64,000 nt of DNA. Origin: Glycomyces sambucus (GTDB lineage Bacteria; Actinomycetota; Actinomycetes; Mycobacteriales; Micromonosporaceae). Location of the stretch: contig NZ_FNGF01000001.1 in assembly GCF_900102815.1 (NCBI RefSeq), positions 425,297-489,296 of the forward strand, in the 5' to 3' direction. The notes below the pieces were generated by a model. The model did no database searches. It had not been told where the DNA came from and was given only the letters and a program-made list of their open reading frames with translations. Positions 59,840 through 64,000 of this stretch are shown in pieces. The position numbers and the translations under genes are program-made. The first letter of the stretch is position 1, and the number at the start of each line of letters is the position of its first letter.

Positions 59840-60553
59840 TCACAAAAGTTCGTGAATGCGGCGCATGACGTCCAATTGTGCAGGGTTGTACAGGTCCTGG
59901 AGCGTGGTGCCGATGGCGTGCTTGGTGAACGCCTCGCCGTGCGGGGCGCCGCTGAGGTCCTTGAGCTGCGGGTACCGCTCGGCCACCTCGCGGGCGGAGG
60001 GCAGGAGGCGTTCGGCGAGGGCCGCCCTCGTGGCCTCGTCGGCGTCGGCCGGGAGCCGGTCGAACTCGCGGTCGGCCTCGCTCGGCGGCATCTCGCGCAG
60101 CAGCTCGGCGTAGGAGGTGACGGCCTCGGGACCGAGGAGGCGGGAGAGCACCACCATGAACGAGCGGTCGGCCTCGGACAGGGCGCCCCCGGCGGTCGCG
60201 GTCGCGAACTCGGGGGGCAGGTCGGTGGGCGCGGACTGGCGCAGGATCGTGCCGAGTTCGAGCCGGATGCGCTGCAACCGCTCGATGGTGGCGCCGAGTT
60301 CGGCGTCGAGGGCGCGCAGGGCCTCCTCGGGGTGGTCGTCGTCCTCGCCCATCGCGGCGATCTGCGGCAGCGAGAACCCGAGGTCGGCGAGGCGCTTGAT
60401 CCGCAGCAGGCGCACGAGGTGGGCCACGCCGTACTGCTTGTAGCCGTTGGAGAGCCGCTCGGGCTCCTCCAGCAGCCCCACCTCGTGGTAGTGCCGCACC
60501 GCCCGCAGGCTCGTGCCGGCCAGCTCGGCGAGCTGGCGGGTGCTCCATGCCAT
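59840..60553 (-). CDS. MerR-family transcriptional regulator
   Basis: A 237-residue MerR regulator: N-terminal winged helix (WSTRQLAELAGTSLRAVRHYHEVGLLEEPERLSNGYKQYGVAHLVRLLRIKRLADLGFSLPQI), a dimerisation coiled coil (about 75-105) and a larger C-terminal domain of about 130 residues without the cysteines of metal sensors, so an organic ligand or drug is more likely. GGGAGGG precedes the ATG. TATAGG in the minus-strand sequence just upstream of the leader may be its -10. Its gene is bracketed by two 19-bp-spacer promoters with the same operator, which it probably activates. Confidence 0.92.
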   Translation of the reverse strand: MAWSTRQLAELAGTSLRAVRHYHEVGLLEEPERLSNGYKQYGVAHLVRLLRIKRLADLGFSLPQIAAMGEDDDHPEEALRALDAELGATIERLQRIRLELGTILRQSAPTDLPPEFATATAGGALSEADRSFMVVLSRLLGPEAVTSYAELLREMPPSEADREFDRLPADADEATRAALAERLLPSAREVAERYPQLKDLSGAPHGEAFTKHAIGTTLQDLYNPAQLDVMRRIHELL

Positions 60554-60659
60554 GGTCGTGCCCTCCCGATTCCGGTCGTTCCCCTATAAATCATGCCGGA
60601 ACGGCGCGCGGGCGACCGGACAGTGCGCGGTCGTCTCGCGGTCTCGATGGGCGCTCGTT

Positions 60660-60719
60660 GTGCGCGGTCGTTATGTGCGCGGGTCTTCTGTACGTGGTCT
60701 GAATGTGCGCGGTCTCACC
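60660..60719. repeat. 15-bp tandem repeat upstream of the small membrane protein gene
   Basis: Four units with exact 15-bp period start at 60660, 60675, 60690 and 60705 (GTGCGCGGTCGTTAT, GTGCGCGGGTCTTCT, GTACGTGGTCTGAAT, GTGCGCGGTCTCACC). A further GTGCGCGGTC is at 60623. They lie in the space between the divergent merR gene and the small membrane-protein gene. Confidence 0.8.
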
Positions 60720-60730
60720 GCGTGCCGGCC

Positions 60731-60761
60731 TTGAGCATGCCGCAGCGGCACGGTGTCCCCT
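60731..60761 (+). promoter_or_regulatory. MerR-type promoter of the small membrane protein gene
   Basis: TTGAGC (60731-60736), 19-bp spacer, then TCCCCT (60756-60761), a poor -10 placed 6 nt before the ATG. The spacer holds TGCCGCAGCGGCA (60738-60750), and ATGCCGCAGCGGCACGGT differs by one base from the operator at the TAP-like gene. Confidence 0.65.
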
Positions 60762-60767
60762 TGAGGC

Positions 60768-61385
60768 ATGGACCCCGACGCCCGCCCCGCGCACCGCCGA
60801 CTCCGCCCGATGCGCGGCCTCGACGTGCTGCACCGCGCGCTCTACGAGATCGACCTCCCCGGGCCCGCAGGCCCGGTGCGGTACACCGTGGAGGTGGACA
60901 CCGACCGCGACTGGACCGCCGTCCTCTACGCGGACGGGGTCCTCCAAACCGAGGCCGACCTGCCCGCGCGCCTGCCGGTGCCCGGCGGTGTGATCGAGGC
61001 CGACCACGGCATGTACGGCGTGTCCCGGATGCACTTCACCGCCGGGGACGGCCGCGAGCGGCGCCTCGCGCCCGTGCGCGGCACCCTCGAAGACCTGCGG
61101 GGCCGGTTCGCGCACCGCCATCCGCGCGCGAGCCGCGCGATCGGGTGGGCGGCGGTCGCGGTCCTGCTGGTGAACCTCGCGCTGGCCGCGCCGCAGGCCC
61201 TCGAACTCGCCACGGAGATCCCGCGGGTCGCGGAGCGGTTCGGGACCTTCGAGTCGCCGGTGGACCTGCCGTGGTGGCTCAACACATCGCTGTACGCCGC
61301 GGGCGCGGCGGCGGCCACCGAGCGCGTGCTCACGTTCCGCCGCAACCGGATCGTGGACTTCGAGACGATCTGGACCGAGGCGTAG
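60768..61385 (+). CDS. Predicted membrane protein of unknown function
   Basis: Not recognised. It has 205 residues. The soluble N-terminal part, about 120 residues, looks like a beta-rich domain (YEIDLPGPAGPVRYTVEVDTDRDWTAVLYADGVLQTEADLPARLPVPGGVIEADHG, YGVSRMHF). Two membrane segments follow: about 125-146 (AIGWAAVAVLLVNLALAAPQAL) and 170-186 (LNTSLYAAGAAAATERVL), with a short basic cytoplasmic tail (FRRNR). There is no ribosome site, and the ATG lies where transcription from the MerR-type promoter should begin, so a leaderless mRNA is likely. It may be co-regulated with the TAP-like peptidase by the MerR protein. Confidence 0.7.
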   Translation: MDPDARPAHRRLRPMRGLDVLHRALYEIDLPGPAGPVRYTVEVDTDRDWTAVLYADGVLQTEADLPARLPVPGGVIEADHGMYGVSRMHFTAGDGRERRLAPVRGTLEDLRGRFAHRHPRASRAIGWAAVAVLLVNLALAAPQALELATEIPRVAERFGTFESPVDLPWWLNTSLYAAGAAAATERVLTFRRNRIVDFETIWTEA

Positions 61386-61457
61386 CGGCAGCGCCCGACG
61401 GCAGCGGCCCGGGCGGCACCGCTCCAGCGGCAGCGGTCCAGGCGGCACCGGTCCGGC
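61386..61457. repeat. Degenerate tandem repeat of about 15 bp
   Basis: Five CGGCA-starting units begin at 61386, 61399, 61414, 61428 and 61443, e.g. CGGCAGCGGCCCGGG, CGGCAGCGGTCCAGG and CGGCACCGGTCCGGC. They fill most of the 88-bp gap between the convergent membrane-protein and exonuclease genes. Confidence 0.7.
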
Positions 61458-61473
61458 GTCCGCCCGGGTCCCG

Positions 61474-62025
61474 CTACTCGGGCCACTCACCGTCCGCGGC
61501 GAGGCCGAGGACGAGGGCGGCGATGTTCCAGGAGTCGTCGGCGCCGGAGTGGTGGCGCCCTTCCAAGGGCAGGCCCGCGATCTGGAGGGCGGCGTCCATG
61601 CCGGGGCGGCGCCCCAGGCCCCGGGCCTCGGTGAAGCGGACCTTGACATTGGTGTGGCGGCTGCCGAAGGGGTAGCGGGTGCCGGTGGCCCTGCACTGGC
61701 GCTGGAACTGGTTGCGGTCGTAGTCGCCCCAGCTCGCCCACGGGCGGGAGTCGGCGCGGTGCTCGGCGGTGAGGAGGCGGCACGCGTCGGCGTACTCGAC
61801 CCCGGTGTCCACTTCGGCCTGTGTGAGGCCGGTGAGCTCGGTGCAGAAGGCGCTCACCGTGGAGCGCCGGGGTCGGACCAGGATGCGGTGCTTGGCGGTC
61901 CGCTCGCGCGCGGCGAGGTCGACCACGGTGAGGCCGATCTCGATGATCTCGGAGACCGCGCCGGGCGGCGGCCGGCCTTCCCAGCAGGTCGCCTCGACGT
62001 CGATCACGTTCAGCAGGGTGTCCAT
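61474..62025 (-). CDS. DEDDh-family 3'-5' exonuclease
   Basis: A 183-residue stand-alone RNase-T/ERI1-like exonuclease (KapD-type) acting on RNA or DNA 3' ends. Exo I is Asp9-x-Glu11 in NVIDVEATCW, Exo II the Asp in WASWGDYDRNQF, and Exo III His-x4-Asp in HHSGADDSWNIAALV. FCTELTGLTQAEVD is a further family block. The ATG at 62025 is used because TACGCT ends 7 nt upstream, indicating a leaderless transcript; the open frame before it has no ATG or GTG start. It is convergent with the small membrane-protein gene. Confidence 0.88.
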   Translation of the reverse strand: MDTLLNVIDVEATCWEGRPPPGAVSEIIEIGLTVVDLAARERTAKHRILVRPRRSTVSAFCTELTGLTQAEVDTGVEYADACRLLTAEHRADSRPWASWGDYDRNQFQRQCRATGTRYPFGSRHTNVKVRFTEARGLGRRPGMDAALQIAGLPLEGRHHSGADDSWNIAALVLGLAADGEWPE

Positions 62026-62039
62026 GCCTCGCAGCGTAA

Positions 62040-62075
62040 AGGGCCCGTCCAACCGGTTTCGGGCGAACGGGCCCT
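62040..62075 (-). terminator. Hairpin after the Gfo/Idh/MocA gene
   Basis: 9-bp perfect stem AGGGCCCGT/ACGGGCCCT (62040-62048 with 62067-62075) with an 18-nt loop, 17 bp past the dehydrogenase stop. Confidence 0.65.
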
Positions 62076-62092
62076 CGGTACTCGCAGCGCGC

Positions 62093-63259
62093 CTAGACGG
62101 CCGTCCAGCGGCTCTCGTCGGCGGCGCTCGCCTCGACCGCGGCCAGGACCTTCTGGACCTGGAGCGCGTCGCCGAACGACGGCGTCGGCTGCTCGCCGGC
62201 GCCGATCGCGTTCACCAGGTCCACGACCTGGTGGGTGAAGCCGTGCTCGTAGCCGAGCCCGTGCCCGACCGGCCACCAGTTCCCGGTGTACGGGTGCTCG
62301 GGCTCGGTGGCCTGGATCTTGCGGAAGCCCGAGTTCGGCCCGTCCGCCGAGTCGTAGAACCACAGCGAGTTCATGTCCTCGAAGTCGAACGCGAGGGACG
62401 CCTTGGAGCCGTTGAGCTCCAGGCGCATCGCGTTCTTGCGGCCGAGCGCGAAGCGGGTGGCCTCGAAGACCCCGATCGCGTTGTTGCCGAACCGCGCGGT
62501 GAAGACCGCCGCGTCGTCCACGGTGACCGGGCCCTTCGGGCCGTCGGTGCCGCCGTGGCCGCCCAGGCCCACGAAGTCGCCGCCGACCGGCCGCTCCTTC
62601 ACGAAGGTCTCCAGGATCGCCGAGACGCCGGTGATGTCGGCGCCGCCGATCCACTGCGCCGCGTCGATGATGTGCGCGCCGATGTCCCCCAGGGACCCCG
62701 ACCCGGACTTGTCCTTGTCGAGGCGCCAGGTCAGCGGCGCGTTCTCGTCGGTGAGCCAGTCCTGGAGGTACTGGGCGCGAACGTGGCGGATCTCGCCGAG
62801 CGCGCCGGAGTCGACCAGGCGCTTGGCGAGCGAGAGCGCCGGGGTGCGGCGGTAGCTGAAGCCGCACATGGCGAGCACGCCGTTCGCCTTCGCGGCCTCG
62901 GCCGCCTCGGTCATGCGCTCGGCCTCCTCCACGGAGTTCGCCAGGGGCTTCTCGCACAGCACGTGCTTGCCCGCCTCCAGCGCCGCGATCGCGATCTCGG
63001 CGTGGAGGTTCCCGGGGACGCAGATGTCGACCAGGTCGATGTCGTCGCGCTCGACCAGGCGCCGCCAGTCGGTCTCGACCGAGTCCCAGCCGAGCTTGGC
63101 GGCCGCGGCGGTGACCCGCTCGCTGTCGCGCCCGGCCAGGGCGGTCATCCCGATGCCCAGCGGCAGGTCGAAGAAGCGCGGCGCGGTGCGCCAGGCGTGC
63201 GAGTGGGCGGCGCCCATGAAGGCGTAGCCGACCATGCCGATGCGAAGCGTTTCAGTCAC
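62093..63259 (-). CDS. Gfo/Idh/MocA-family oxidoreductase
   Basis: A 388-residue NAD(P)-dependent sugar or inositol dehydrogenase. Rossmann domain with GMVGYAFMGAAHSHAW, the EKP motif in CEKPLANSVEEA (lysine donates to catalysis), and C-terminal substrate domain with GSGSLGDIGAHIIDAAQWIGG, providing the Asp/His pair. The closest remembered style is levoglucosan or 3-keto-sugar dehydrogenases, but the substrate cannot be fixed. The GTG at 63259 lies inside the end of the upstream Gfo/Idh gene (8-bp overlap), so both are co-translated; GAGGGAG precedes it. Confidence 0.92.
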   Translation of the reverse strand: MTETLRIGMVGYAFMGAAHSHAWRTAPRFFDLPLGIGMTALAGRDSERVTAAAAKLGWDSVETDWRRLVERDDIDLVDICVPGNLHAEIAIAALEAGKHVLCEKPLANSVEEAERMTEAAEAAKANGVLAMCGFSYRRTPALSLAKRLVDSGALGEIRHVRAQYLQDWLTDENAPLTWRLDKDKSGSGSLGDIGAHIIDAAQWIGGADITGVSAILETFVKERPVGGDFVGLGGHGGTDGPKGPVTVDDAAVFTARFGNNAIGVFEATRFALGRKNAMRLELNGSKASLAFDFEDMNSLWFYDSADGPNSGFRKIQATEPEHPYTGNWWPVGHGLGYEHGFTHQVVDLVNAIGAGEQPTPSFGDALQVQKVLAAVEASAADESRWTAV

Positions 63260-64000
63260 TGCGACTCCCTCGGTCCAGGCCGTCGCGGACCGACGGCCAC
63301 CCTTGCAACACAGCGAGGATATCGGCGTCCCCGGTCGCCGCGAGTGCGGTGTCGTAAGAGCCGTCGAGGATCTCGCCGATCGGGACGCGGCGGCCCTCGG
63401 CGGCGCTGCGGATCGCGGCCTCCACCATGGCGAGGCTGAGCAGGTTCGCGTGCACGCGGCCCATCGGCTCGCGGCCGGTGCGCAGCGCGGCGGTGAACTC
63501 CCGCAGCGACCCGGCGATGCCGTCCCCGGGGTCCTCGGCGGTCGCCTTCGACGCCGGGCCCGACTCCTGCTCGGCCTGCGGGTCGCCCTCGCCGTCCCAC
63601 ACGGCGGTGCCGTGCTCGGCGGAGACGCGCCACGCGCCGTTCCAGGAGGTCTCCAGGCCGGGACTGCACCAGGACCCGTTGAACGTGAACCGGGCGCCGC
63701 CCTCCATCTCGAACGCGGCCGTCGCCGCCGCGTTCCCGGCGTACCAGGACCACGGCGGATTGTACTCCTCGCACACGACCGCGACCGGGTCGGCGCCGAG
63801 CAGGAAGCGGGCCATGTCGAACTGGTGGATCGCCATGTCGAGCAGGAGCGGGCTGGCCATCTCGTCGCGGAATCCGCCGAAGCGCGGCGCCTTGAAGAAG
63901 TCGACCGCCACGATCCCGATGCGCCCCAGCGACTCCAGTTGCGCCTTGGCCTGGAACAGGCCGCGGTTGTAGCGCCGGGACTGGCTCACCATGAACAGCT
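63252..64000 (-). CDS. Gfo/Idh/MocA-family oxidoreductase, N-terminus beyond the window
   Basis: The C-terminal 249 codons of a second Gfo/Idh/MocA protein. The frame is open to the window edge, where LFMVSQSRRYNRGLFQAKAQLESLGRIG corresponds to the middle of the family fold, so the Rossmann domain lies outside. The visible part has the substrate-domain pattern RFGGFRDEMASPLLLDMAIHQFDMARFLLG, with the Asp-x3-His pair, and FNGSWCSPGLETSWNG. It overlaps the downstream partner gene by 8 bp. The two may form a two-enzyme oxidation/reduction pair on a sugar. Confidence 0.9.
   Translation of the reverse strand, partial: LFMVSQSRRYNRGLFQAKAQLESLGRIGIVAVDFFKAPRFGGFRDEMASPLLLDMAIHQFDMARFLLGADPVAVVCEEYNPPWSWYAGNAAATAAFEMEGGARFTFNGSWCSPGLETSWNGAWRVSAEHGTAVWDGEGDPQAEQESGPASKATAEDPGDGIAGSLREFTAALRTGREPMGRVHANLLSLAMVEAAIRSAAEGRRVPIGEILDGSYDTALAATGDADILAVLQGWPSVRDGLDRGSRSD

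Overview
The window is a very GC-rich actinomycete chromosome segment. The evidence is the near-total use of G/C third codon positions, GTG and TTG starts, twin-arginine lipoprotein signals, DtxR/IdeR-type iron boxes and many apparently leaderless genes (a TAnnnT hexamer 7 nt before the start codon). The carbohydrate gene content would fit a soil or plant-associated saprophyte related to Glycomyces or Micromonospora, but the species is not readable from the sequence.

Layout. 1-5.8 kb: an SDR dehydrogenase, an OmpR-type response regulator with its histidine kinase, a flavin monooxygenase and an LtrA membrane protein. 5.8-11 kb: an iron-siderophore uptake locus (ATPase and two FecCD permeases on one strand, two paralogous binding lipoproteins on the other) under two iron boxes. 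11-17.2 kb: a secreted nuclease/phosphatase, a secreted rhamnogalacturonan lyase with a LacI-like operator, tRNA-Val(CAC), and a secreted lamin-tail protein behind a stretch of low GC. 17.4-31.8 kb: small redox and regulatory units (LLM flavoprotein, two TetR modules, a metallo-beta-lactamase-fold protein, a DUF2867 oxidoreductase, an aldo/keto reductase behind a MerR-type promoter), an MMPL transporter, and a pair of CNNM/CorC proteins preceded by a leaderless proline-rich leader peptide.

31.8-58.1 kb is a large carbohydrate-utilisation region with two control circuits. In the first, two paralogous FCD/GntR repressors bracket an alditol oxidase, and a 31-bp operator overlaps the promoter of a five-gene operon (binding protein, two permeases, GH39-like glycosidase, aldehyde dehydrogenase). 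In the second, an AraC regulator sits among a GH38 alpha-mannosidase, an orphan sugar-binding lipoprotein, a six-gene operon (GH97, binding protein, two permeases, GH36, mutarotase) and a second, secreted GH97 with carbohydrate-binding modules. A 13-bp element, GRAWCGTCCAGGS, occurs upstream of araC and of three of these transcription units. In those three its gap to a predicted -10 is 41-42 bp, so it is the likely AraC site. Together the enzymes suggest stepwise removal of alpha-galactosyl and alpha-mannosyl residues with import of the released sugars.

58.2-64 kb: a secreted TAP-like peptidase, a MerR regulator flanked by two near-identical operators in 19-bp-spacer promoters, a small membrane protein, a DEDDh exonuclease, and a Gfo/Idh/MocA pair, the last gene running off the window. 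Four places at 54.8-61.5 kb carry tandem repeats of about 15-bp period, one of them in frame inside a GH97 gene. No CRISPR array, transposase, prophage or rRNA was seen.
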